Shown here piece by piece: positions 6,897 to 13,990 of a stretch of 14,231 nucleotides of DNA. Every line of letters starts with the position of its first letter. Position 1 is the first letter of the stretch. Origin of the DNA: CAYXWM01 sp964392115 (lineage in GTDB: Bacteria; Bacillota; Clostridia; Lachnospirales; WRBF01); assembly GCA_964392115.1 (NCBI GenBank), contig CAYMOU010000074.1, positions 1 through 14,231 on the forward strand. The letters are read 5' to 3'. Made by a program: the position numbers and the translations under genes. The notes beneath the pieces are model-generated. The model saw nothing but the letters and a program-made list of their open reading frames with translations, did not search any database and was not told the DNA's origin.

Positions 6897-9470
6897 ATGA
6901 ACATGGGTAAGCAAAAGAAATTGGCGTCAAAATTAACATTATTTACAGTTTTGGGCTTGCTGATTTCCTTCCTCATACTAACTGTAGTCATAGCAAACTC
7001 TACCGGCAAAAATATGATAATGGAACAAGAAGAAAAAATTTCTCTTATTGCCGACCTAAGCTCCAGAGCAACCGCAAAGTTTATGGATTCTGTGGCCAAT
7101 AAGCAAGAGGTTTTGGCAAGTTCCGTTATCAATCTCAGCAGCATTCCCCAAGAACTCAGACAGGCCAATTTGTCCGGACTGATTTCTTACATTAAATCCA
7201 ACGACGACGATATGTTAAGCATTTTTTATACAGTGGGAGAAGAACTGCTACAGCCCAACGGCTATACGATTTATTCTACAGATGGCAAAACACAATATGA
7301 ATTAAAGCAGGATTTATTCTTAACCAAGGATGAATATTCCGCCATAGCCCAATCAAAAGCCCTTACCATTCTTGACCCTCACAAAAAGAACATAAACGGT
7401 AAAGAATATACTGTAATTACCGTTATTACGCCTATTGTGGACGATAACAACAACTTTATGGGTCTTATCGGCAGTGATATAGATACAGATTTGCTTGTCT
7501 CCAATACCTATAAATCAAGTAATTACAAAACCCAATTTAACGAAATAGTCTGTGGTCATCAGACTGTAATTATGGATAGCGTAACAAACGAAAATATAGG
7601 AAAAAAATACAAAGATGCATCTAAAAGCAAAAATCCCGACCTTGTTTTGAACGTAGCCAAAAATCCGGTTAATACTAAATTTATAGATGAAATGAAGGAC
7701 GGCACAAAATATTTCAGCTCTATAATACCTTTTTATGTAGGAAATTCCAAAACCGTTTGGTTAAGCATTACAAGCGTTGAAGACAAGGAATTTTATGCGC
7801 CGGTTGCCGAACAGGTTACAACCGTAATTATAGTTAGTATAATTGCACTTATAGCCGTAACCGGATTGTTATATTTAATGATAAACAAAAACCTTCGTCC
7901 CATAAGTGAAATCGACATGGCCGTAAGAGAAATGGCAGATGGAAATTTAAACGTAAATTTGCATACTGAACGAAATGACGAAATAGGCTCACTGGCACGC
8001 TCGGTTTCCGCCATGCGTGATAACGTAATTAATTTGGTTGATAATATAGGCCTTATGACAGAGCAATTTGAAAAGGGTCAAATTACAGCTAAAATCAACG
8101 AAGAAATGTTTAAAGGTGATTATAAAAAGGTAACCGACGCCATAAATTCTCTGTTTAATTCATTGGTTCAGGATACCACCGAAATAATCAACGTTTTCGG
8201 CGATTTGGGCAGCGGAAACTTTAATATAAATTTAAAAGAGTTTCCCGGTCAAAAGGCCTTTGCAAATAAGAGATTCGACGAATTGAAAAACAGTATTACT
8301 TCACTTCACGATGAACTTTCTCAACTGATTCATGCGGCTATCGAAGGTGACCTATCCGCAAGAATAAATACCGAACAATACGGCGGCGGTTGGAAAAAAC
8401 TGGCCGAAGGGTTGAATAACTTACTTATTGCCGTTAATAACCCTATAACGGAAGTTAACAGGGCTTTGCACCGTTTGTCACAGGGCGATTTTAACATAAC
8501 CATAAACAAAAATTATCACGGTACCTATGCGGAAATGATGCAATCACTTGAAAAAACCCTTGTCTCTGTAGGCTCATACATAGATGAAATAACAGATATT
8601 CTGGATTCAGTGTCTCAAGGTGATTTGCGCAGGGAAATAACCCGTGATTATATGGGTCAATTTAATATGATTAAGGTATCAATCAATAAAATTAATTCAA
8701 ACCTTCGTAAGACGGTTTCCGGTATTCGAAATTCGGCCGAAAACGTATACGTAGGTGCGAAACAAATTTCCGAAACATCTATGACTTTAGCCGACGGTAC
8801 AACCAAGCAGGCATCCACAATTGAAGATTTGACTTGTTCAATTAACATAATTAACGACCAAACTCAACAAAACACCTTAGAAACCAAAACTGCCGACGAA
8901 TTATCCAAAAAATCCATATCCAGTGCCGGCGAGGGCAATAAGCATATGGCTAATATGCTTTATTCCATGGACGAAATTAAAGAGGCATCAAACAATATCT
9001 CGAAAATTATCAAAACCATAGATGATATAGCCTTCCAAACCAACTTGCTGGCCTTAAACGCCGCTGTAGAGGCAGCCAGAGCCGGTCAACACGGCAAAGG
9101 TTTTGCCGTAGTAGCAGAAGAAGTGCGTTCCCTTGCCGGAAGAAGCCAGAGAGCGGCACAAGAAACAGCAAATTTGATAGAAGATGCTATCACAAAAATC
9201 AGTGCCGGTACAGAACTTGCAACCACAACGTCAGAGGCGTTAAATACAATAATCAGCGACATTAATTCTATATCCGCAATAATAAATTCAATCTACAAAT
9301 CCACCAACGAACAGGCCCTGGGTATTTCGAAAATTACAGACGGTATTTCTCAAATTTCCGGAGTGGTTCAAAGCAATTCCGCAACTTCACAAGAAGCCGC
9401 CGCTGCCTCTGAAGAACTTAGTACTCTTTCGGAAGTGTTGACGCAAATGGTTTCGAATTTTAAAGTATAA
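6897..9470 (+). CDS. methyl-accepting chemotaxis protein with dCache sensor and six HAMP-like units
   Basis: 857 aa from the ATG at 6897. GGAG (6891-6894) lies only two bases before it but eight before the ATG at 6903 (MGKQKKL), so 6903 is the more likely start. Membrane segments at about 12-33 and 309-330 enclose a dCache-like extracytoplasmic sensor. I do not see the amino-acid-binding YxxxxRxWY signature of dCache_1AA, so the ligand is unknown. After the second segment the sequence repeats a HAMP-like glycine motif (GNLNVNL, GQITAKI, GNFNINL, GDLSARI, GDFNITI, GDLRREI), with the glycines at residues 349, 394, 440, 484, 530 and 575. The signalling domain (about 596-857) has the conserved hairpin tip (IDDIAFQTNLLALNAAVEAARAG from residue 708, then FAVVAEEVRSLA) that contacts CheA and CheW. 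There is no C-terminal CheR-docking pentapeptide. It is the last gene of the signalling cluster, followed by a terminator. Confidence 0.94.
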   Translation: MNMGKQKKLASKLTLFTVLGLLISFLILTVVIANSTGKNMIMEQEEKISLIADLSSRATAKFMDSVANKQEVLASSVINLSSIPQELRQANLSGLISYIKSNDDDMLSIFYTVGEELLQPNGYTIYSTDGKTQYELKQDLFLTKDEYSAIAQSKALTILDPHKKNINGKEYTVITVITPIVDDNNNFMGLIGSDIDTDLLVSNTYKSSNYKTQFNEIVCGHQTVIMDSVTNENIGKKYKDASKSKNPDLVLNVAKNPVNTKFIDEMKDGTKYFSSIIPFYVGNSKTVWLSITSVEDKEFYAPVAEQVTTVIIVSIIALIAVTGLLYLMINKNLRPISEIDMAVREMADGNLNVNLHTERNDEIGSLARSVSAMRDNVINLVDNIGLMTEQFEKGQITAKINEEMFKGDYKKVTDAINSLFNSLVQDTTEIINVFGDLGSGNFNINLKEFPGQKAFANKRFDELKNSITSLHDELSQLIHAAIEGDLSARINTEQYGGGWKKLAEGLNNLLIAVNNPITEVNRALHRLSQGDFNITINKNYHGTYAEMMQSLEKTLVSVGSYIDEITDILDSVSQGDLRREITRDYMGQFNMIKVSINKINSNLRKTVSGIRNSAENVYVGAKQISETSMTLADGTTKQASTIEDLTCSINIINDQTQQNTLETKTADELSKKSISSAGEGNKHMANMLYSMDEIKEASNNISKIIKTIDDIAFQTNLLALNAAVEAARAGQHGKGFAVVAEEVRSLAGRSQRAAQETANLIEDAITKISAGTELATTTSEALNTIISDINSISAIINSIYKSTNEQALGISKITDGISQISGVVQSNSATSQEAAAASEELSTLSEVLTQMVSNFKV

Positions 9471-9474
9471 ACAA

Positions 9475-9520
9475 AAAAGCAGTTAAGGGATTTAGCCTTT
9501 AACTGCTTTTGCTCGTTTTT
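9475..9520. terminator. bidirectional intrinsic terminator between chemoreceptor gene and sigE
   Basis: AAAAGCAGTTAAGG (9475-9488) pairs with CCTTTAACTGCTTTT (9496-9510), with one bulged base and a 7-base loop. T-rich sequence follows on the plus strand (to 9520), and the A-run at 9473-9478 gives a U-run on the minus strand. It can end both the chemoreceptor and the sigE transcripts. Confidence 0.85.
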
Positions 9521-9532
9521 TGGAAAGAATGA

Positions 9533-9568
9533 GTTTGAGATAGTGAAAAAGTTTAAGATAACGAAAAA
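9533..9568. repeat. 18-base imperfect tandem repeat
   Basis: GTTTGAGATAGTGAAAAA (9533-9550) is followed directly by GTTTAAGATAACGAAAAA (9551-9568), differing at three positions, with GTTT beginning a third unit. It lies between the convergent terminator and the 3' end of sigE. It is probably a local duplication with no clear function. Confidence 0.6.
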
Positions 9569-9598
9569 GTTTCATACTTAAGGTTTTTGTTATTCCTA

Positions 9599-10336
9599 CT
9601 ACACCATCCGTTTAATTTCCTTTTTTAGCCTGCCGATTATTTTCTTTTCCAATCGGGATATGTAAGACTGGGAGATTCCCAGTAAATCAGCCACTTCTTT
9701 TTGAGTCATTTCTTGGGATTCGCTGTTTAAGCCGAATCTTAGTTCTATAATGCGTTTTTCACGCTGTGACAGTTTTTCGATGGCCTTGTTAAGAAGCTCT
9801 CTGTCTACTTCTTCTTCTATGTCTCTGTAAATAACGTCAACGTCAGTGCCTAAGATGTCCGACAGCAGTAATTCGTTGCCTTCCCAGTCTACATTCAGGG
9901 GTTCGTCTATGGATACTTCGCTTTTTGTCCGGGTGTTGCGGCGTAAATACATTAGTATTTCGTTTTCTATGCAACGTGAAGCATAGGTGGCAAGCTTAAT
10001 TTTTTTATCCAGCCTAAAGGTGTTTATGGATTTAATCAAGCCTATGGTGCCGATAGAAATCAAATCCTCCACATTAACGCCGGTATTTTCGAATTTACGT
10101 GCTATATAAACCACAAGCCTTAAATTCCGTTCTATTAAAACAGATTTAACTTGCAGGTCCTCGTTGGTTCCCAACTGTTCCAAAAGCTCTGCTTCTTCTT
10201 TTGGGTCTAAGGGCGAAGGCAAAACGTCGTTTCCGCCTATGTAATAGATGGTATCGGGCTCGCAATCTGCAATTTTGGTGTTGAACTTATCCAACAAATC
10301 TTTTGTGACGAATATTAAGTCTTTGATTTTCGGCAT
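9599..10336 (-). CDS. sigE: RNA polymerase sporulation sigma factor sigma-E (pro-sigma-E)
   Basis: 245 aa, close to the usual length of about 240. This is the first mother-cell-specific sigma factor of sporulation. The N-terminal pro-sequence ends at the conserved YYIGG (Tyr31-Tyr32-Ile33-Gly34-Gly35), where SpoIIGA is known to cleave in Bacillus. Region 2 contains ERNLRLVVYIARKFENTG, EDLISIGTIGLIK and KLATYASRCIENEILMYLRR. Region 3 contains EPLNVDWEGNELLLSD. Region 4 contains SQREKRIIELRFGL and the helix-turn-helix QKEVADLLGISQSYISRLEK. The start is ATG after AAGGAGG (10343-10349). It follows spoIIGA in the same orientation with a 51-base gap, so it is likely one operon. sigG, often the next gene, is not here; the convergent chemoreceptor gene lies there instead. 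Confidence 0.97.
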   Translation of the reverse strand: MPKIKDLIFVTKDLLDKFNTKIADCEPDTIYYIGGNDVLPSPLDPKEEAELLEQLGTNEDLQVKSVLIERNLRLVVYIARKFENTGVNVEDLISIGTIGLIKSINTFRLDKKIKLATYASRCIENEILMYLRRNTRTKSEVSIDEPLNVDWEGNELLLSDILGTDVDVIYRDIEEEVDRELLNKAIEKLSQREKRIIELRFGLNSESQEMTQKEVADLLGISQSYISRLEKKIIGRLKKEIKRMV

Positions 10337-10387
10337 TATTAACCTCCTTATGCTTTGCCGGCAACGAAATTTTCGTTAAGCTGTTTT

Positions 10388-11302
10388 TTATCCTTTTTTA
10401 TGAAAACTCAACAGTTGGGGATTTATCAAACCTTGATACGCACCGTCCTTGGTAAGACAAAGATTATAAATTCCTATAACTGTGTTATCCAAAGTAATCT
10501 TTGTATCATCTTGAGTTATTTCCACTCTGTCGGGCCTAAAACCCAACAATAAACCGTTTTGGCGACCTATGGCCGAAAAGGGTATCATGCGAAACTTACC
10601 CCAAAAGTCTCCGCCTTCCACAGCGGCACTTAACCGGTACAAATCGCATTCGTTGTTTTCCGTGAACATTTCCTTTATGCTTTCAGGAAAGAAACCCTTT
10701 ATAGCCTTATATTCCGCCACTATGACCGGTGCATTGCTTATGGGGTCGCAGAGGGTATTGCCGGTATCTGCCAGTACATTTAAGGAAGCCTCTTGTGTTC
10801 CGCAAAAAATCTTTATGGGATAGTATATTTGTTTTAGAGAAGCCCTTCGCAAAATCCATCTTTGAAACAATTTAAGTACTATGTAAAAGGCAGCGGTGGA
10901 AAAAATCAAGGTTATAAACGAAAAATTCGTTACTGTTCCGCTGATAACATTGCCGAAAAAATCATATATGTTGCTGAAATAATATATAGCTAAGCCGAAA
11001 CCGCCTATGCTAAAGGCAATTATATGGCAAAGAACGGTCAGCTTAGTCAGTTCCTTTACATTGGCCGGGGTATATGCTATGGCTACCCCTATTAATATTA
11101 TGGAGACCGAAGCAAAAATGTTAAGATAGGAGCGTAGTTCTATCAAAAATACCAACAGGCAATACAAAACAGACATTACAAACCCTGCGGTGAAAATCTT
11201 TGATTTCTTACGCTTTCGCCCCGTTAAAATACCCAGGGACCATAGTATAAAAACATCCATTACAAAATTAACCAAAAAAACCACATCGGCATATATTTCC
11301 AC
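10388..11302 (-). CDS. spoIIGA: SpoIIGA, membrane aspartic protease that activates pro-sigma-E
   Basis: 304 aa, close to the 309 aa of the Bacillus protein. The N-terminal half (about 1-150) has about five hydrophobic membrane segments. The C-terminal half is the cytosolic aspartic protease domain with LADTGNTLCDP; the catalytic Asp is residue 179. By family knowledge it sits in the sporulation septum and, when signalled from the forespore by SpoIIR, removes the pro-sequence of sigma-E, encoded directly downstream. The start is GTG (11300-11302), nine bases after AAAGGAGG (11312-11319). It is less conserved than sigE, as usual, but protease motif, topology and context agree. Confidence 0.94.
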   Translation of the reverse strand: MEIYADVVFLVNFVMDVFILWSLGILTGRKRKKSKIFTAGFVMSVLYCLLVFLIELRSYLNIFASVSIILIGVAIAYTPANVKELTKLTVLCHIIAFSIGGFGLAIYYFSNIYDFFGNVISGTVTNFSFITLIFSTAAFYIVLKLFQRWILRRASLKQIYYPIKIFCGTQEASLNVLADTGNTLCDPISNAPVIVAEYKAIKGFFPESIKEMFTENNECDLYRLSAAVEGGDFWGKFRMIPFSAIGRQNGLLLGFRPDRVEITQDDTKITLDNTVIGIYNLCLTKDGAYQGLINPQLLSFHKKG

Positions 11303-11360
11303 AAGCCTACGCCTCCTTTGTTTTCATATATGTTCGGAATAAGCTTGCCGAAGTATTTTT

Positions 11361-11426
11361 ATTATATATAATGCGTTGTAATTTTTTTGTAATAATCGCT
11401 GAAAACCCGGATAAAGTTACGACAAA
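11361..11426 (-). promoter_or_regulatory. possible spoIIGA-sigE promoter with Spo0A-box-like site
   Basis: On the minus strand TATAAT lies at 11366-11361, 58 bases before the GTG. TTACAA (11392-11387) is 20 bases upstream of it, which recalls the abnormally long spacer (22 bases) of the Spo0A-dependent spoIIG promoter in Bacillus. TTTGTCGTAA (11426-11417) resembles the Spo0A-box core TTTGTCGAA and would sit about 60-70 bases upstream of the start site. A second near match, TCTCGAA, occurs at 11536-11530. Each match is weak alone; the case rests on position and the known regulation of this operon. Confidence 0.4.
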
Positions 11427-11481
11427 TTTATAACAGGTTACGCTTCTTCCGGATATGGGCAATTACTATATTTTATGACAG

Positions 11482-11510
11482 AAAGGTTGCATTTAATGTT
11501 AATAACCTTT
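11482..11510. repeat. hairpin AAAGGTT/AACCTTT upstream of spoIIGA
   Basis: AAAGGTT (11482-11488) and AACCTTT (11504-11510) form a perfect 7-base dyad with a 15-base loop. It lies in the 329-base gap between rsmI and spoIIGA, which holds no gene. There is no T-run after it on either strand. Function is unknown. Confidence 0.35.
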
Positions 11511-11581
11511 AAATATCTCGGCGATTTTTTTCGAGAGTGTACATAATAATGAATAGGCTGTACTACCATGCCAAAAAAGCC

Positions 11582-11619
11582 AAAAAAACCACCCCGAGAA
11601 CTTATTCTCGGAATGGTTT
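11582..11619 (-). terminator. intrinsic terminator of rsmI
   Basis: On the minus strand AAACCA (11619-11614) and CCGAGAA (11611-11605) pair with TTCTCGG (11600-11594) and TGGTTT (11591-11586) around a 4-base loop, with a 2-base internal mismatch. A run of seven T follows (11588-11582). It begins 12 bases after the rsmI stop codon. Confidence 0.9.
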
Positions 11620-11631
11620 CCTACAGGTTGG

Positions 11632-12462
11632 CTATTCTTTTTCTGCATTTAGTATGGCGTAAATTTTACTTTTACTTACGCCTCTGTCCTTGGCTGCGGC
11701 CTTCATGGCTGACATTTTATCCATGCCGGAATTAATGTATTCGGCTACGTGGTCTTCAATGGAGATTTCGTCCCAATCTTTTTCCTCCTGGGTTGCACCC
11801 TCAACCACAAGCACAAATTCGCCTTTGGGATTGTTTTCTTTATAAAAATTCAGCAATTCCTCAACAGTTCCTCTTTTTAATTCCTCGTAAACCTTGGTAA
11901 TTTCCCGTACAGCCGATATTTTGCGGTTGCCCAGATATTTCTGTATATCCTCCAAAGTTTTTACCAAATGGTGTGGTGCTTCGTAGAATATTACGGTTCT
12001 ATGTTCCTTAGCCAAGGACGTAAGGATTTCCTTGCGTGCCTTATTGCCTTGTGGTAAGAAACCCTCGAAAATAAACCTTTCCGAAGAAATCCCGGACATA
12101 GCCAAGGCAGATGTTACGGCGGTAGGGCCCGGAACAACGGTAATGGGAATATTGTTCTCTATGCACAGGCTTATTAGTTCATAGCCCGGGTCTGAAATAC
12201 AGGGCATACCGGCGTCGGTAACAAGAGCTATGTTTTTTCCCGATTTTAAAAGCTCCGTCAACTTTTTAGCCTTGACATTTTTGTTGTGTTCGTGGTAGGC
12301 TTCTAGGTGATTTTTAATGTCGAAATGATTCAACAATTTTATGGTATGACGAGTATCTTCGCAGGCTATAAGGTCAACTTCCCGCAAAGTCTTTATAGCC
12401 CTAAAGGTCATATCTTCAAGGTTTCCAATGGGAGTTCCGCAAATAAACAGTTTTCCGCTCAT
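11632..12462 (-). CDS. rsmI: 16S rRNA (cytidine-1402 2'-O)-methyltransferase RsmI
   Basis: 276 aa, typical for the family. It uses SAM to methylate the 2'-O of C1402 in the 16S rRNA decoding centre. It has the tetrapyrrole-methylase fold. Signatures in order: GTPIGNLEDMTFRA near the N-terminus, ACEDTRHTIKLL, ALVTDAGMPCISDPGYELI (the strongest RsmI signature), VVPGPTAVTSALAMSG, FEGFLP and FYEAPHHL. The C-terminus has the small helical domain ending KSKIYAILNAEKE. The ATG is preceded by AAGGGG (12469-12474). It is transcribed alone and ends at a clear terminator. TTGTTA (12513-12508), 17 bases, TATCGT (12490-12485) on the minus strand could be its promoter. Confidence 0.96.
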   Translation of the reverse strand: MSGKLFICGTPIGNLEDMTFRAIKTLREVDLIACEDTRHTIKLLNHFDIKNHLEAYHEHNKNVKAKKLTELLKSGKNIALVTDAGMPCISDPGYELISLCIENNIPITVVPGPTAVTSALAMSGISSERFIFEGFLPQGNKARKEILTSLAKEHRTVIFYEAPHHLVKTLEDIQKYLGNRKISAVREITKVYEELKRGTVEELLNFYKENNPKGEFVLVVEGATQEEKDWDEISIEDHVAEYINSGMDKMSAMKAAAKDRGVSKSKIYAILNAEKE

Positions 12463-12484
12463 ATAATCCCCTTAAAATGTGAGT

Positions 12485-12513
12485 ACGATAAATTTATTTA
12501 AAACCTGTAACAA
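12485..12513 (-). promoter_or_regulatory. possible rsmI promoter
   Basis: TTGTTA (12513-12508), a 17-base spacer and TATCGT (12490-12485) on the minus strand match sigma-A boxes at four of six positions each, with ideal spacing. It lies in the 90-base divergent gap shared with the galactokinase gene. A short dyad GTGA-AAA-TCAC at 12515-12525 borders it. Confidence 0.35.
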
Positions 12514-12552
12514 GGTGAAAATCACAATTATTATTTAAGTGAGGTATAAAAA

Positions 12553-13836
12553 ATGCTTGCTTTAAATGATGTAATTGCTAAAATCAATGCCGATTTCTAC
12601 AACAAAGAATTTGAAAGACTGTATTCAAAAAGTCAAGTACCAAACCAAAAACAACGTTTTACCCAACTTTGTGAGTATTACAAAGAGACTTTCGGCGAAC
12701 CCGAGGAAGTTAGGCTGTTTTCCGTGCCGGGACGTTGCGAAATCGTAGGCAACCATACCGACCACAATAACGGCTGTGTTGTTGCGGCTTCTGTTAATTT
12801 AGATATTATATCAATTGCGGCAAAAACTGGCAACGAACAAATTCGCTTGAAATCCGTGGAATATCCCATGAATACCGTTGATATAAGGGATATTGAGCCG
12901 AAAGAACATGAACAGGGGACATCCGATGCCCTTATTCGAGGAATAGTTGCCCGTTTTAAAGAATTGGGATACAAAGTAGGCGGATTTGATGCGGTTGCGG
13001 TGACCTCTGTTTTGAAAGGTTCGGGGCTTTCTTCGTCTGCGGCTTATGAGGTGTTGATAGCTACTGTTTTAAACAACTTATTTAACGACGGAAAAATCTC
13101 TGCACTGGAAATCTCCGAAATTGCCCAATATGCGGAAAATCGTTTTTTTGGCAAGCCCTGTGGTCTTATGGACCAAATAGCCTGTGCCTACGGTGGTGTG
13201 GTTGCCATAGATTTTAAAAACCAACCTGCCGTTGTGGAAAAAATCGAGTTCGACTTAACCGCCCGTGACTTTTCTGTTGTTATAGTGGATAACAAAACCG
13301 AGCATTCGGATTTGTCCCATGAATATGCAGCCATTACATACGATATGAAATCGGTTGCAAATTATTTTGGTAAAGATACTCTGTCTCAAGTAGACCCCGA
13401 GCAGGTTTCCGAAAATATAGCCACTCTTCGGAAAGAATGCGGTGACCGTGCGGTGCTTCGTGCTTTGCATTTTTATAAAGAAACCCAACGTGCGAAAAAT
13501 TTAGCTGAGAATGTGAAAAACGGTAAGTTTCAGGAGTTTTTGGATTTGGTAACAGAATCCGGGCTGTCGTCATTTCAGTATCTCCAAAATATTTTTTGCT
13601 CCGTTCAAAAAGAGCAGGGTTTAACACTGGCACTGTTTTTAGCCGAAGATGTTTTAAAAGGCAGAGGTGCTTGGAGAGTACAAGGCGGCGGTTTTGGTGG
13701 TACAACCATAAATTTTGTGCCCAATGACTTGCTGGACACCTTTAACAAGAAAATGTCTGCCGTTTTCGGGGATGATTCTGTTCATGTTTTAAATATACGC
13801 CCGGATGGTGCTGTTGAGTTTAAAGGCCATAACTAG
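12553..13836 (+). CDS. galK: galactokinase-family GHMP kinase
   Basis: 427 aa; galactokinases are usually about 390-430. Predicted to phosphorylate a sugar, most likely galactose, at C1 using ATP, the entry step of the Leloir pathway. Motif 1 is PGRCEIVGNHTDHNNG (59-74), the clostridial variant of the classical PGRVNLIGEHTDYN sequence. The ATP-binding GSGLSSSAA is at 156-164. The catalytic Asp is probably Asp207 in CGLMDQIACAYGG. Motif 3 is QGGGFGG (377-383). GAGGT (12541-12545) lies seven bases before the ATG. No galT, galE or sugar transporter is adjacent and the gene has its own terminator. The changed motif-1 residues (Cys62, Glu63, Asn67, His71) leave room for another sugar substrate. 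Confidence 0.85.
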   Translation: MLALNDVIAKINADFYNKEFERLYSKSQVPNQKQRFTQLCEYYKETFGEPEEVRLFSVPGRCEIVGNHTDHNNGCVVAASVNLDIISIAAKTGNEQIRLKSVEYPMNTVDIRDIEPKEHEQGTSDALIRGIVARFKELGYKVGGFDAVAVTSVLKGSGLSSSAAYEVLIATVLNNLFNDGKISALEISEIAQYAENRFFGKPCGLMDQIACAYGGVVAIDFKNQPAVVEKIEFDLTARDFSVVIVDNKTEHSDLSHEYAAITYDMKSVANYFGKDTLSQVDPEQVSENIATLRKECGDRAVLRALHFYKETQRAKNLAENVKNGKFQEFLDLVTESGLSSFQYLQNIFCSVQKEQGLTLALFLAEDVLKGRGAWRVQGGGFGGTTINFVPNDLLDTFNKKMSAVFGDDSVHVLNIRPDGAVEFKGHN

Positions 13837-13845
13837 AGAAATACT

Positions 13846-13906
13846 GAGGGAGAAAACCTTTTTTTACCGTTAAAAAGATTTTCTCCCTCGAGGTTTTTTG
13901 CTTTTA
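13846..13906 (+). terminator. intrinsic terminator of the galactokinase gene
   Basis: GAGGGAGAAAA (13846-13856) and TTTTCTCCCTC (13879-13889) are a perfect 11-base inverted repeat. An inner TTTTTA/TAAAAA dyad lies within the loop. TTTTTTGCTTTT follows at about 13894-13906. It insulates the galactokinase gene from ileS. Confidence 0.9.
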
Positions 13907-13937
13907 ACCCCTTTTTTATCAGAAAAACGCTAAACAC

Positions 13938-13966
13938 TTTACAAATTTTTCGAATATGGGTATACT
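13938..13966 (+). promoter_or_regulatory. sigma-A promoter of ileS
   Basis: TTTACA (13938-13943), a 17-base spacer and TATACT (13961-13966) match the consensus at five of six positions in each box. Transcription would start near 13973, leaving a leader of only about 18 bases before the ATG, just enough for the GGAGG (13979-13983). Confidence 0.75.
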
Positions 13967-13990
13967 TATCTAATGATAGGAGGAAAGAGA

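Noticed and set aside
10363..10377. AACGAAA/TTTCGTT dyad between spoIIGA and sigE as a terminator
   Set aside because: The arms are separated by only one base, so the stem would lose its inner pairs, and no T-run follows. spoIIGA and sigE are better read as one operon.
13334..13705. 123-codon minus-strand reading frame inside the galactokinase gene
   Set aside because: It lies entirely within a gene with clear GHMP-kinase motifs and has no recognisable motif. Other long frames within known genes were left out for the same reason.
13837..13990. T-box leader of ileS
   Set aside because: There is no specifier stem or T-box TGG motif, the space is mostly the galactokinase terminator, and the clear promoter lies too close to the ATG.
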